64,000 nt of DNA, taken from the NCBI RefSeq assembly GCF_032854445.1, contig NC_088295.1, positions 4,032,501 to 4,096,500 on the forward strand, given 5' to 3'. Shown piece by piece: positions 25,901-50,379 of this stretch; position 1 is the stretch's first letter; each line of letters begins with the position of its first letter. The notes under the pieces were generated by a model that worked only from the letters and a program-made list of their open reading frames with translations, was not told where the DNA came from and did no database searches. The DNA comes from Liolophura sinensis (Eukaryota; Mollusca; Polyplacophora; Chitonida; Chitonidae). A program made the position numbers and the translations under genes.

Positions 25901-26882
25901 ATTTGGCACAAATACCAGGTTTTGGACATCCAGTCAACTTGCACTACCATTTCAAACTAAAGCATTAATTGGCGAGCTGTCGGGTTTCCATAACCCTTTG
26001 TTCAAGTGTTGTGCAGTACTCCTGACAGCCTTGTGTTCCTCTTTTTGTGTAGATTCCCGCCAGACTGTGTCGGATACCCGGTATGTTGACGGTAGACAGT
26101 CAACCTCGAGCCACGGTGGTGGACGAGACTCTTGGCAGTTGCAGGATGACCGGGGACGGAGTAAAGGATATAGCAGTGGACAAAATGTCATGGGTAAGAT
26201 GCACATGTTTTCTCTGCTCAGTCTCGAGACAAAGGTCTGTCTTTGTAATGCATTTCTATAATATCCAGTGTACATAATTAATTCAGATCCAATGTTTTAC
26301 AGGCTTGTAACAGGGTTAACTTAAAGGAGCAGGCTTCTTCAAATCTGGGCAGATGTTTAAGTTTAGCACTTATAGGCTCCCCTCCAGCAGTGTGTAAGAA
26401 TGTTTGGTATAGCATGGTCAGTTGAAGTGTAAACATTCATTATGTAAATCAGAAATATTCTTTCTTATGTGTGTGTATGATTTTAACATACCTTGGAGTT
26501 GTGTTGTTAACTTATAATGGTAGACTCATGCTGCATGTGTGTGTATTTGGCAGGTTCAGTGACCAGCTCTGGACGGGACCAGTGGTCTGGGGATCACGGG
26601 AAGTTGGACTCGTGGGGTGGGGTGAACAATGTTGACAGCAACATGTCGCGCACAGCTGACCACAGGTGGCAAGGTCAAATGAACACACAGACTGATAACC
26701 GTGGAACGTTTGCCATGAATGCTGGACTCTTACCAAACCCAGGCACGACGTTGTACATTCAAAACCCTGCTGCAGCTCAAGTGACCTCGTTACTGATGGG
26801 TGGAGGGGGTGGAGTCAGCAGGCAGCAAGATGCGCGATTTGATGCCTACAAAACTATGAGTACTTCCATGAGGCGGTACTGA
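1769..26882 (+). CDS. safb: SAFB/SLTM-family scaffold attachment factor B (20 exons)
   Basis: This is a nuclear protein binding DNA (S/MAR) and RNA that couples chromatin to transcription and splicing. Exons: 1769-1900, 10402-10492, 11250-11281, 11657-11947, 12698-12772, 13263-13320, 15594-16119, 16513-16550, 16960-17078, 17355-17504, 17823-17883, 18213-18515, 19598-19779, 20675-20838, 23527-23664, 24064-24210, 24805-25134, 25273-25466, 26053-26193, 26554-26882. All junctions are GT-AG and phases agree; the total is 3501 nt (1166 aa). Domains: SAP about 10-44; Glu/Pro-rich acidic region 86-207; family motif [11 protein letters not shown] near 314; RRM about 429-504 (RNP2 LWVSGL, RNP1 CYGFVTM); Lys/Asp-rich 505-625; [11 protein letters not shown] motif near 630; Glu/Arg coil 687-800; Arg/Gly-rich tail ending MRRY. 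SAP plus this RRM identifies the family; whether it is the SAFB or SLTM orthologue is open, since invertebrates usually have one. The start is the first ATG before the SAP motif. Exon 4 has a NAGNAG acceptor. Confidence 0.92.
1901..3869 (+). other. 5' part of SAFB intron 1, no further gene
   Basis: AT-rich intronic sequence with scattered TAGGCCTA palindromes (1938, 3238, 3601). No exon, RNA gene or tandem array is supported. Confidence 0.5.
3870..7050 (-). mobile_element. Degraded non-LTR retrotransposon (Jockey/CR1-like, endonuclease plus RT)
   Basis: On the - strand, pieces of one LINE polyprotein lie in element order but in different frames. An APE-type endonuclease N-terminus spans about 6880-6437 (HLNARS, SESWLSP and [12 protein letters not shown] motifs). 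A linker and RT fingers region spans about 5782-5152 ([35 protein letters not shown]). The RT palm spans about 4860-4133 (GSILGP, LYINDI, catalytic FADDTSV, then a FLGVYF motif). A typical C-terminal tail ([10 protein letters not shown]) lies near 3.95-4.0 kb. Stops and frameshifts separate the pieces, so it is inactive. It lies antisense in SAFB intron 1. The clade assignment is by motif style only. Confidence 0.85.
7840..8680 (-). mobile_element. Degraded LINE ORF1-like region (coiled coil plus C-terminal domain)
   Basis: Minus-strand frames give an acidic stretch, then a coiled coil (8474-8238, heptad-like [19 protein letters not shown] and [20 protein letters not shown]). Further downstream, near 8060-7850, is [22 protein letters not shown], resembling the C-terminal domain of L1-type ORF1 nucleic-acid chaperones. 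At least two frameshifts or stops interrupt it. It lies upstream of the endonuclease fragment on the same strand, so it may be ORF1 of the same element; roughly 0.8 kb of unassigned sequence separates them. Confidence 0.5.
8690..9868 (+). other. SAFB intron 1 remainder, nothing recognised
   Basis: No exon, array or element is recognised. Short open frames here have no splice or family support. Confidence 0.45.
9882..9979 (+). mobile_element. 5'-truncated SINE (family B) with target-site duplication
   Basis: The sequence carries the block CACCATAATGCTGGCCGCCG followed by TCGTATAAGTGAAATAT and a TTGAGTATGGCTTAAAACACC tail, ending in AATAAATAA. The 13-bp sequence AACTATGATTTGG occurs at 9869-9881 and again at 9980-9992, a clear target-site duplication. 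The tRNA-like head is missing. Related copies are at 27798-27914, 61441-61484 and 62064-62162. Confidence 0.85.
10493..11249 (+). other. SAFB intron 2, nothing recognised
   Basis: Intron between exons 2 and 3, bounded by A|GTAAGC at 10493 and TTTTTCAG| at 11249. No other feature is seen. Confidence 0.6.
12010..12697 (+). repeat. Degenerate tandem repeat carrying the exon-5 acceptor region
   Basis: About six imperfect units of roughly 85-120 bp fill SAFB intron 4. Shared segments are TTTTACCTGGTTCATACCTG and GCTGGAGTTGGCTGATCAG. The last unit ends in the real acceptor, CGGCTGATCAG|GAAGGT, at 12697. Five earlier copies of the GATCAG acceptor-like end lie at about 12185, 12274, 12365, 12455 and 12580. 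Confidence 0.8.
13790..14690. repeat. 30-bp tandem repeat with 90-bp and 131-bp higher-order units
   Basis: A 30-bp module built around CCATGGACAGCATTA or AATTCCATGG is repeated. At 13800-14230 three modules form a 90-bp unit (same phase at 13811, 13901, 13991, 14081). At 14240-14530 a 131-bp unit is repeated. It lies within SAFB intron 6. Because 30 and 90 are multiples of three it stays open for 189 codons on + and 147 on -, but these frames have no splice or family support. Confidence 0.85.
16960..17504 (+). other. safb: SAFB exons 9-10: RNA recognition motif
   Basis: Exon 9 (16960-17078) encodes [20 protein letters not shown] and ends at FSKQGK. Exon 10 (17355-17504) encodes [20 protein letters not shown] and ends IITVER. 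The intron splits the RRM after beta-2 approach residues. The spacing of RNP2 and RNP1 and the GAKVVTNAR core are characteristic of the SAFB/SLTM family. Confidence 0.92.
18690..18930. repeat. Short degenerate CT-rich tandem repeat
   Basis: Five or so imperfect units of about 35-40 bp share CTACCTGATGCCTGTATG and TCTCATCAT. It lies in SAFB intron 12. Confidence 0.6.
19140..19555. repeat. About 46-bp tandem repeat in SAFB intron 12
   Basis: About eight units share GTGACTGTAGAAGATACACC, then CTATACATTACAAGTGTAAG. Several units carry small deletions, and two have an inverted ACTTGTAAGTGATCA variant. The array ends 43 bp before the exon-13 acceptor at 19597. Confidence 0.8.
19905..20500. repeat. 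36-bp-type tandem repeat in SAFB intron 13, open in one frame
   Basis: Units share GTTGATGATTTACAATTT, then CTTAATAACTTGCCAAAG, with 33-48 bp variants. One + frame stays open for 238 codons (19885-20601) and reads as a [10 protein letters not shown]-type peptide repeat. No acceptor or donor joins it to the in-phase SAFB exons, which already join cleanly across it. Confidence 0.8.
20807..23188 (+). repeat. 74/77-bp minisatellite amplifying the SAFB exon-14 3' end and splice donor
   Basis: The first 77-bp unit begins at 20807 inside coding exon 14 and runs over its donor (GAGAATCAG|GTCAGT at 20838/20839). It is followed by exactly 25 units of 74 bp (starts 20884 to 22660, ending 22733), then six units of about 77 bp (one with a 7-bp deletion) to about 23188. 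Each 74-bp unit keeps AGGAGAGAATCAG|GTCAGT or a one-base variant. The terminal 77-bp units read AATCCAGTCAAT and have lost the donor. Many units also carry TTTCTCCTGGCATCCTGTCAG, an acceptor-like tract. Confidence 0.95.
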
Positions 26883-27090
26883 GAACACTGACTTGTCCAA
26901 CCATTCAAACGGCCACATTTCATACATACATGGTGCATGGACTTCGTGTTTCATTTAAACATTTGTGTAGAGGTCAATTTTTGTTCCTGTGTCAATCATG
27001 TGAAGATTTGTTGGTATAATTATTAGACTGTCGTTTTTAGCCTGGTGTGAGCCAGCCAGAGTGGCAGATTTTAAATGTAAATGCAAGATC

Positions 27091-27096
27091 AATAAA
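27091..27096 (+). promoter_or_regulatory. Candidate SAFB polyadenylation signal
   Basis: AATAAA lies 209 nt after the SAFB stop codon (26880-26882). It is the first canonical hexamer downstream. Confidence 0.55.
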
Positions 27097-27797
27097 TATA
27101 TCCATGTTACCTGACTGCCTTTTCTGCTGATTTTCTGGGGATGGAAGCCCAGGAGTGGTAGACCCCCACCTATACTAGGTAGGACACCCAGTGATGAGGA
27201 GAAGTCCAGGTTGGACATCAGCCTCATTTGTCTGGTGTGCCTGGTGTGACTGATCCAAGACCCAGCCATAGATGTACATCTCCTAATATAGAAAACTTTT
27301 CATTGGCAGAATAATTGCTAATATCAGTGGTCAGCTTAGAAAAAAAGTAGTGCACCTTAATTTACAAAATGGCTGCATAAGTGATCTTTTTTGGGTGCAA
27401 TGGCAGGTGGGGGCCTTAACTTGAACTCTCGTTACAGAAGCCGCTGAGTAGCGATACCAGCCCCAGTGACTTATTCAGGCCTCATTCATTATGTGATGAG
27501 ATTTACTAAAAGACTTCCCAATCAGACTATGGAAGGTGATTACCAGAACTTAAATATTGACTTTTATTTGTTCTTGTCAAGGTATAAACAAGTTTCTTGT
27601 ATCATTGATCGTTTTTTAGTTTCTTCCACCAGTGACCTTGGTCAAGATTTCTGTACACAAGTTGCTAGTGGTACCAGTACTGTAAAGCAAACGTAAAAAA
27701 TAATGCATGCAATGTAAGGAATATGCCAGTGTTCAGGTTATGGTGGTGTTAAGTTTCTGACTAGATACATTTCCATGCCACTTACTTTCCACAAAAG

Positions 27798-27914
27798 TGC
27801 GGATGGTTGTGGGTTTCCCCCGGGCTCTGCCTGGTTTCCTGCCACCATAATGATGGCCGCCGTCGTATAAGTGAAATATTCTTGAGTACGACGTAAAACT
27901 CCAGTCAAATCAAA
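27798..27914 (+). mobile_element. SINE fragment (family B)
   Basis: Shares GTGGGTTTCCCCCGGGCTCT, CACCATAATGATGGCCGCCG and the TTGAGTACGACGTAAAACTCC tail with the copies at 9882 and 62064. It lies between the convergent SAFB and tektin genes. No clear target duplication is visible. Confidence 0.8.
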
Positions 27915-28890
27915 ATACCTTCCAATGTCGCATGCAAGTCACTTGGGAAGGTGCGTTTGTAGCTTGCCAAAGGACAGTGGTTTACCCTGTGCAGTACAGT
28001 TTCCTCTTAAAAAACTGATCGTCATTGCTAAAGTCAAAAATTTGTTAATAGGGTGTTCAAACAACCTCAGTTTTTAGCATATGTGACAGCATCAGAATGG
28101 CACAAAGATTGACTATTATTTAAGGTGTTAGGCCATTTCTAAACAATTTGACGTGGCCCTCAACATATTCCACAAGCGTGCAACATAAGTTTGTAATGTT
28201 ATGTTATTTAGAAAGTGGCAGAAATAACAGGTTTATTGTCATTATGGATTTACACTTTCTTGACACAGCACGCATTTCGGTGCTGCACATTGGACCTGAC
28301 CACCTACCACATTTGTGGACACCTGTCTTGACCATTTGGTCAGCATAAGGCCTCTCACAAAAATTGGTGCTGATTAGTTTGGCGAACATGATCCTGTAAC
28401 TAAACATCTCAAATTGGTGGTGCCATTTTGAAAAAAAATTGCTCAAGTAACAATATGATTTTTAGAGATCTAAGCTTTCTTTACATAGTATAGATTCTAG
28501 AGCTAAAAACTGACTGAGACCACTCTTGGTGTCGATCTCAATTCAAAGTTGGGCACCTCGTTGCCAGCTATAGGCTTCCCCAAAAATAAGTAGTTGATGG
28601 GTAGACTTCTGATGGTCAGAGGCAAGAAAGCTCCTACAACTGAACACACCCGAATGGTCGCTGTCATTTAGAAAGTATCACTATTTAGGATTTACAAATT
28701 CTGGTGGTGGAATGGCCTCCAAGTGTGGGGTCTCCGCCTATGTAACACCAGAATCCCTTCTACCTGTACACCGAGACAGCGAAAATCAGGGAAAAAAAAC
28801 TTTGATACTTGTAATTTTGTAATGGCAAATAAGTACATTATTAAATGTCCACTAAACCGCTGAAGTCAAAATTGATGCATGTGATTTTCT
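27915..28890. other. Intergenic between convergent 3' ends, nothing recognised
   Basis: No exon or repeat family is supported between the SAFB and tektin 3' regions. Confidence 0.5.
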
Positions 28891-28896
28891 TTTATT
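28891..28896 (-). promoter_or_regulatory. Candidate tektin polyadenylation signal
   Basis: TTTATT on + reads AATAAA on -, about 215 nt past the tektin stop codon. Confidence 0.5.
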
Positions 28897-29110
28897 AAGC
28901 ATTTCATGAATGATATGTACATAACAAAGATTTTTTTCCTAATAAATATTGTGATAAAAGGGCAAGATCTCCCAAACCATATCACAGAGAAGCCAACCAC
29001 ATACATACGTTAAAACAAATCATGAGATTTAAGATTTAGTTTTTAATAATGACGTGCATACCCTAAATCAAGATGTCCACAGCTATGAGAACTAAACAAA
29101 TGGGCTTCCC

Positions 29111-31850
<2,740 letters not shown>

Positions 31851-31907
31851 TTTTTGTTGGTGTTATGCTCGTATGAGTTGATGTTCACTCTGACTGAAAG
31901 CACCAAC

Positions 31908-31989
31908 TATATATACACGGTGAAATGAGCACGGTGACATGGGCAACCACGTTTGTTTGAGTGCATCGCTATGGTTGCTAAGCTGTTAC
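31908..31989 (-). promoter_or_regulatory. Tektin promoter with TATA box and two RFX X-box-like sites
   Basis: Upstream of the tektin ATG (31850, - strand) are TATATATA at 31908-31915, the near-palindrome GTGACATGGGCAAC at 31934-31947, and GTTGCTAAGCTGTTAC at 31974-31989 (reverse complement GTAACAGCTTAGCAAC). Both fit the X-box plan of GTNRCC, short spacer, RGYAAC with one or two mismatches. RFX factors are known regulators of ciliary genes. Binding here is inferred. Confidence 0.55.
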
Positions 31990-31999
31990 CGGACACCTC

Positions 32000-33685
32000 G
32001 AAAGCGACATCTAGCGGCTGACTAAATGGGAGAGAACTGATAACCAACAAGCGAAGCATGTGCCTGAATTTGTCAACGTGCGAAAGTGCCTGGGAGAGTT
32101 CAGCTTGGAAGACATCAATTTAAAGAAAATACTTCGCAAAGCCTAGTTGTGATTTGTGTCAACCAATTTAAGAATTTATTTCTTACACTGACTATATATC
32201 CACAGGCATGTAGGCCTACACAAGCCTAGTCTAGTATTAATGCACCTTTATAGGCCTAATGCACCTGCATGGTATACTCAATATGGTATTCCAAGATTAT
32301 GAGGATTTTATATACTCTTTGAATTTTACAACGAAAAATATATATTTTTGGTAAAATTCGGTTCAAGTATTTGGACTTCGGGGAAAGTAATTGAGGGATC
32401 ACTCAGTTGCAGCTTTGTCAATCTGTGTGGCTGTTGGGCCTAACTTGTGCACGTATGTCTTCAGGTTATATCCACCTGTTCTTGTTCTCCCCAATATACA
32501 TGTAATTGAAAGCGCTTAGGAGTGATTTTTTTTGGTGTTCACCTCTATGCTTACATATTCATGAGTCTGAGTGCAATGACCCACATCTGTCCAGTTCATG
32601 TCCAGTCCAGATGGCCCCAACATGTATCTCTCGGTCACCAATGGGCCTACACCACATATTAGTACATTACACGCTCTTTATGATCACATTCCAGGATCAC
32701 AAAGCTGACTTGCACATAGATCAAGGTTAGTCTTATCTTAATTGTGGTGTTATTTCTGGCCCTAAATTTAAACGTTAAACAGCAGTTGGTGCCACTTAAG
32801 CAGCTGTATTCACTGGCTTATGGGCATCCTATCCCTTGATCTTCGCATTCCCTCAAAACTTTGTAACACTTAGTATTTTGGTAAAAGCATACATAACAAC
32901 ATACAACGCAAAAACCTGGTAAAAAGCTGATATTTTATTTGTACTGACAAATCTTATTTGAATTTAGAGAGAGCATGATTGCAACTGATCCAAACCATGA
33001 TAAATATACACATGGGAGGCGTTACATCTGGCAGCTAGTGCAATGACAGTGCTAGAAGAGAACAGGCGCAGTTGACAACAATATTTACCATACTACATGT
33101 ATATAAGGGAAGTCCAAATCTGGCTATGGCTTGAACAGAGCAGGAACTGTACGGGCTACAGGCACTAGTGTACAAAATGTAGTTTACAGCTTAGCACATA
33201 TTACAACTGACCATAGCCTCAAGACCCACCAAGTTTACTGGTATCTTGACCTTTATGACCAGTGAATCGTCAGACCGACCTCTGTCGCTTGTCCTTATGC
33301 TACTTAGGACAAACTAAGGCTTTCCACCTGACATCCCATCAGAATTTATCAAAAAGATTCATATTATGAAACAATATAATCACATTTACATAAACCACAT
33401 CATACAGAGTGGAGGTTGTGAGTCATTCAACATCAGAGTTGGACACATCATCCAGGTTAGACTTACAAATAACAAGTTAGGATACAATAACCTGCACTCC
33501 TCTCAATGTCCACAGAGCATCACTGCTCAAAACGACAGCTTTATTGTGTTCTATGTACATACAAGTCTCAGAGTGGTACAATAAATCAGTGCTGTCCTCA
33601 CCACACTGAGAAACACTGAACACTGGGAAAGATACATTGAAAACCTCATTTACAGCGCAATACACATGGAGATATGATGTACAGA
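32000..33685. other. Intergenic, nothing recognised
   Basis: No gene or array is supported. TAGGCCTA palindromes occur at 32211 and 32251. Confidence 0.5.
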
Positions 33686-33689
33686 GACT

Positions 33690-34340
33690 AGAGGAAGATA
33701 CACTAGCAAAATGATAAAGGCTGGGGAAGACACACTAGCAACATGATAAAGTCTGAGGAAGATACACTAGCAATGTGATGGAGGCTGGGGAAGATACACT
33801 AGCAACATGATAAAGGCTGGGGAAGATACACTAGCAATGTGATGAAGGCTGAGGGAGATACACTAGCAATGTGATGAAGGCTGAGGAAGATACACTAGCA
33901 ATGTGATGATGGCAGGGGAAGATACACTAGCAATGCGATGAAGGCTGAGGGAGATACACTAGCAATGTGATGAAGGCTGAGGGAGATACACTAGCAATGC
34001 AATGAAGACTGAGGAGATACACTAGCAATGTGATGAAGGCTGAGGAAGATACACTAACAATGTGATGATGCAGGGGAAGATACACTAGCAACATGATAAA
34101 GGCTGGGAGAGATACACTAGCAACAAACTGGCAACATGATGAATGCTACGGAAGATAATCTAGCAATGTGATGACAGCTGGGGAAAATACACTAGCAACA
34201 AACTGGCAACACAATGAAGGGTGGAAAAGATACACTAGCAACTTGATGAGAAGGGTGGAGAAGATACACTAGCAACATCATAAAGGATGGGGAAGATACA
34301 CTAGCAATGTAAAGGCTGGGGAAAAAGCTTGAAACATTCT
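33690..34340. repeat. About 32-bp tandem repeat
   Basis: About 19 units share GATACACTAGCAATGTGATG followed by AAGGCTGAGGGA. Later units are more diverged and include ACACTAGCAACAAACTGGCA insertions. Confidence 0.85.
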
Positions 34341-35220
34341 GAAGCCCGGGGAAGACACAATAGCAACATGATTAACATTGGGAAAAATTCACCAAGAACA
34401 TGATGTTCAATCGAAAGTTAATCCAGAATACGTACAATGAATAATAATCTGTTTAATAAAATCATTTTGATCACTTGATCATTTAAAACATGAAAATTTT
34501 CAACCATTGATGGCAAAAAAGGAAAATTAAGAACAAGTACAAGGAAAGCATTTGATATTACGAGAGGACTGATCAGTTGTCTGTTCCTGTGCAGCCCAAG
34601 TTAAGGTGCTGCTTAGTACATACTTATCCTGCTGGAGGGGATTTGGTGGGTTCATGCTCCATCCTGACTGGCCATCCCCACAAGAAATAAGGAGGAAACA
34701 GTTGTGGAAGACTTAAGGTACTAGAGAGCACGCAAAATTAGGAGACACAGAAGAATAAATATTGAGGAATCTTTTTTGAAAACAGTAAGATAAAAACAGG
34801 TTGAGACAGTAAATAAAATGTGTGAATAACTACATAATTATATACATCACTGGCTTAGACATAACTGCTAACCCTCAGAAAACAGAGGCCAAAAGATCAA
34901 CAAAATAACCAGATAAAACACAGAAAAGCCACAGAAAAATCACACATGTTAATTTCTTATAACATGCAACAAAAATGATTTCATCATCTTAAGCTATAAT
35001 AACCCTATACAGTTAACATCGGAGAGTGAAAATCAGTGTGTACCTTGTAGGGTACACCAATACCATACACATGTACAGTAAATGGTATCACACTGTTTGC
35101 TTGCACTGTCAATAACACCTAGTACAGGTTTTGTACCTCTCAAGGCATTTCCACACACTGCATGAAATCCCAAAATAGCATTCCTTTGCAGTACACTAAA
35201 TGACATCACACAGTGTTGTT
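34341..35220. other. Intergenic, nothing recognised
   Basis: AT-rich sequence with no supported exon or repeat. Confidence 0.45.
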
Positions 35221-35224
35221 GTAC

Positions 35225-35400
35225 TGTAAAGAACACTTCGTACAGCACATGTACCTCAAAAAGTATCCCCACACAGTACATGTACATAACAAAAAGTATC
35301 CCCACAGTACATGTACATAACAAAAAGTATCCCCACACAGTACATGTACATAACAAATGGCATCCCGATACAGTGTACATGCACAGTAAATGACATCAAA
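35225..35400. repeat. About 30-bp tandem repeat containing TACATGTA
   Basis: Four or five units share CACAGTACATGTACATAACA followed by AAAAGTATCCC. Flanking sequence from 35040 has more diverged relatives. Confidence 0.75.
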
Positions 35401-35837
35401 TAGTGTACTTGTACTGCATAGAACACCTATGCAGTATCTCACAAGGCATTCCCACATTGCATATACACAACAAATGCCATTCAATACACATGAACTGTAA
35501 CCTGCCACTGGCAGATATAACATGGATGCACATTTGGTGCAAATGGCATAAAATATACATCACTTGTATATGGCTTTTCCAAACTACATAAAGTCTATAA
35601 GCACTGTCAACAACACACACACACAATATGCATGCACTGTAAATGTGTACAATGCTGCCTAAAAAGCATTGTTTGAAATCAAATAACTCACGATATGCAG
35701 GATTTGATATACATAAAAATATTTACAATTGTGAACAACTTCATTTTCTTTGAGTTTTCCTTAATTCACCACAATTACATCATCTTACTACAAACGTCTG
35801 CCAGTGTATGCAAAGATCTATTATTCATGTATGATAA

Positions 35838-36770
35838 AAGTTGAAGGCCAGATATTGGATACACAAGGGAAGAGGGTGGGATAGGAACACTGAATAGGTT
35901 TAGACTGGGTAGAATGGGGTAGAATATGAAGGCCAGATATTGGATACACCAGGGAAGAGGGTGGGATAGGAACACTGAATAGGTTTAGACTGGGTAGAAT
36001 GGGGTAGAACATGACGGACAGATACTGGATACACCAAGGAAGAGGGTGGGATAGAAACACTGAATAGGTTTAGACTGGGTAGAATGGGGTAGAACATGAC
36101 GGACAGATACTGGATACACCAGGGAAGAGGGTGGGATAGGAACACTGAATAGGTTTAGACTGGGTAGAATGGGGTAGAACATGATGGACAGATACTGGAT
36201 ACACAAGGGAAGAGGGTGGGATAGGAACACTGAATAGGTTTAGACTGGGTAGAATGGGGTAGAACATGACGGACAGATACTGGATACACCAGGGAAGAGG
36301 GTGGGATAGGAACACTGAATAGGTTTAGACTGGGTAGAATGGGGTAGAACATGACGGACAGATACTGGATACACCAGGGAAGAGGGTGGGATAGAAACAC
36401 TGAATAGGTTTAGACTGGGTAGAACATGACGGACAGATACTGGATACACCAGGGAAGAGGGTGGGATAGAAACATTGAGTAGGTTTAGACTGGGTAGAAT
36501 GGGGTATGGCATGACGGACAGATACTGGATACACCAGGGAAGAGGGTGGGATAGGAACACTGAATAGGTTTAGACTGGGTAGAATGGGGTAGAACATGAT
36601 GGACAGATACTGGATACACCAGGGAAGAGGGTGGGATAGAAACACTGAATAGGTTTAGACTGGGTAGAACATGACGGACAGATACTGGATACACCAGGGA
36701 AGAGGGTGGGATAGAAACACTGAGTAGGTTTAGACTGGGTAGAATGGGGTATGGCATGACGGACAGATAT
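35838..36770. repeat. 85-bp minisatellite
   Basis: About 11 units contain GATACTGGATACACCAGGGA, AGAGGGTGGGATAGGAACAC, TGAATAGGTTTAGACTGGGT and AGAATGGGGTAGAACATGAC. Two units lack about 10 bp (ATGGGGTAGA). The period is not a multiple of three, so the minus frames of up to 106 codons that it produces shift from unit to unit and are not genes. Confidence 0.92.
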
Positions 36771-36789
36771 CTTAGCTCATTTACTGTAC

Positions 36790-37797
36790 TTGGCACATCA
36801 CAACAGATTCATCTGACAGGAGGTGGATAGAAGGCAGGGGGTCTGTCTAATTCAGATTAAATGATGCTTTGAATGAGAGATTATGACAGTATACTAATTA
36901 ATCGTGTTGATAAATTACAACTGAAAAAAAAACTTTCTTGACATACACTATGTGAGGCGCAAATCTGTTGAATTGACAAGTCTCATATGTGTAGGAAAGC
37001 AAATCAGGAGTCTATTTACAACACCCAACATTTACTGCTACTCCCTGTTGGAGCCTGAATAAACAATTGGCTTTCTAAGTTTATGCTTTAAGCACTGCAA
37101 GCTGGGGAATGGATTATCTGTACTTGGAGTAAACTAACTTGATGATGTGCTAAGCGGCATGAAATCATAGGCATCAGGAGGTCAGAGAACACTTATTGTA
37201 GAGTATGGCAAAGGGCAATAAATTTGTTCTCGGATTTCTGTATACAGTACATAGCTCTACAGATGATCCAAGTGTCTTTTTGCCCGTTGGAGAGTTCACT
37301 TCATTTTGATTTCTGTAAACAGATGCAAATAATCTGACCCCCAACCCTTGTTGTCAAGTCCAATCAATTTTCACACACAATGAACATAAAAAAACACATG
37401 AAAGAACCCTTGTAGTGACAAGTCTATGGAATGAGACCCGATTAAATATGTGTACCAATCTGCGTGAGTCGACCATTTCACTCCACACTTCCAATGCTAC
37501 ATTTGTCCATCATGTAAGTGTTGTTCACATTAAAAATCACTGGGGTCTCCAAGTCCCACTAACACAGCCCAGGCTGGCCCCAGGGTTCCCCCGGACAGCA
37601 CACACTGGGGGACAGGGTTGAAGCACTAGGGATTTGATGAAGCCAGCTAAGAGGGGCTGCAATAACAGGCTCTACAGGTCAGCCCAGCGGCCAGGAAGGA
37701 AATCATCTCTACATAAGTCCGCTGACTGCTGACCAGGTGAAGACAGACTAGGTCGGCCAGCACACATCACGGCTCACTGACCTCAGCATTGACCCAC
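36790..37797 (-). other. Possible FOXK 3' untranslated region, otherwise empty
   Basis: This lies immediately after the FOXK stop codon on the - strand. I saw no canonical AATAAA on - within about 1 kb, so the 3' end is unassigned. No other feature is seen. Confidence 0.35.
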
Positions 37798-50152
<12,355 letters not shown>

Positions 50153-50376
50153 ACAGGGTGTCCCCGAAGTCGTGCACCATCCTCATTTTCATTTTTTTTT
50201 CTGTGTTTCAGACTTAATACTGATTTTAATTTTTTTCTCTCTCTCTTAAAGAGTTAATTACGGCTAAAGACCTAACAGTAGAAGAAAGAGTTGAATTGGT
50301 TTTGTACGTTTGGAAGCTCTGTAGCTCAAGCATTCAACCTCAACCTGGATGGTGCGCGACTTCTGGGACACCCTGT
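50153..50376. mobile_element. Mariner-type MITE with internal transposase remnant
   Basis: Inverted ends CAGGGTGTCCCCGAAGTCGT and, on the opposite strand at the right end, CAGGGTGTCCCAGAAGTCGC continue for about 28 bp with few mismatches, flanked by TATA/TA. The interior (about 50265-50330) reads DLTVEERVELVLYVW, matching the start of a mariner-family transposase helix-turn-helix. At about 224 bp it is an internally deleted, non-autonomous copy. Confidence 0.85.
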
Positions 50377-50379
50377 ATA

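Noticed and set aside
36240-36796. Several 81-106-codon minus frames reading MFLSHPLPWCIQYLS
   Set aside because: They are shadows of the 85-bp minisatellite and shift frame each unit.
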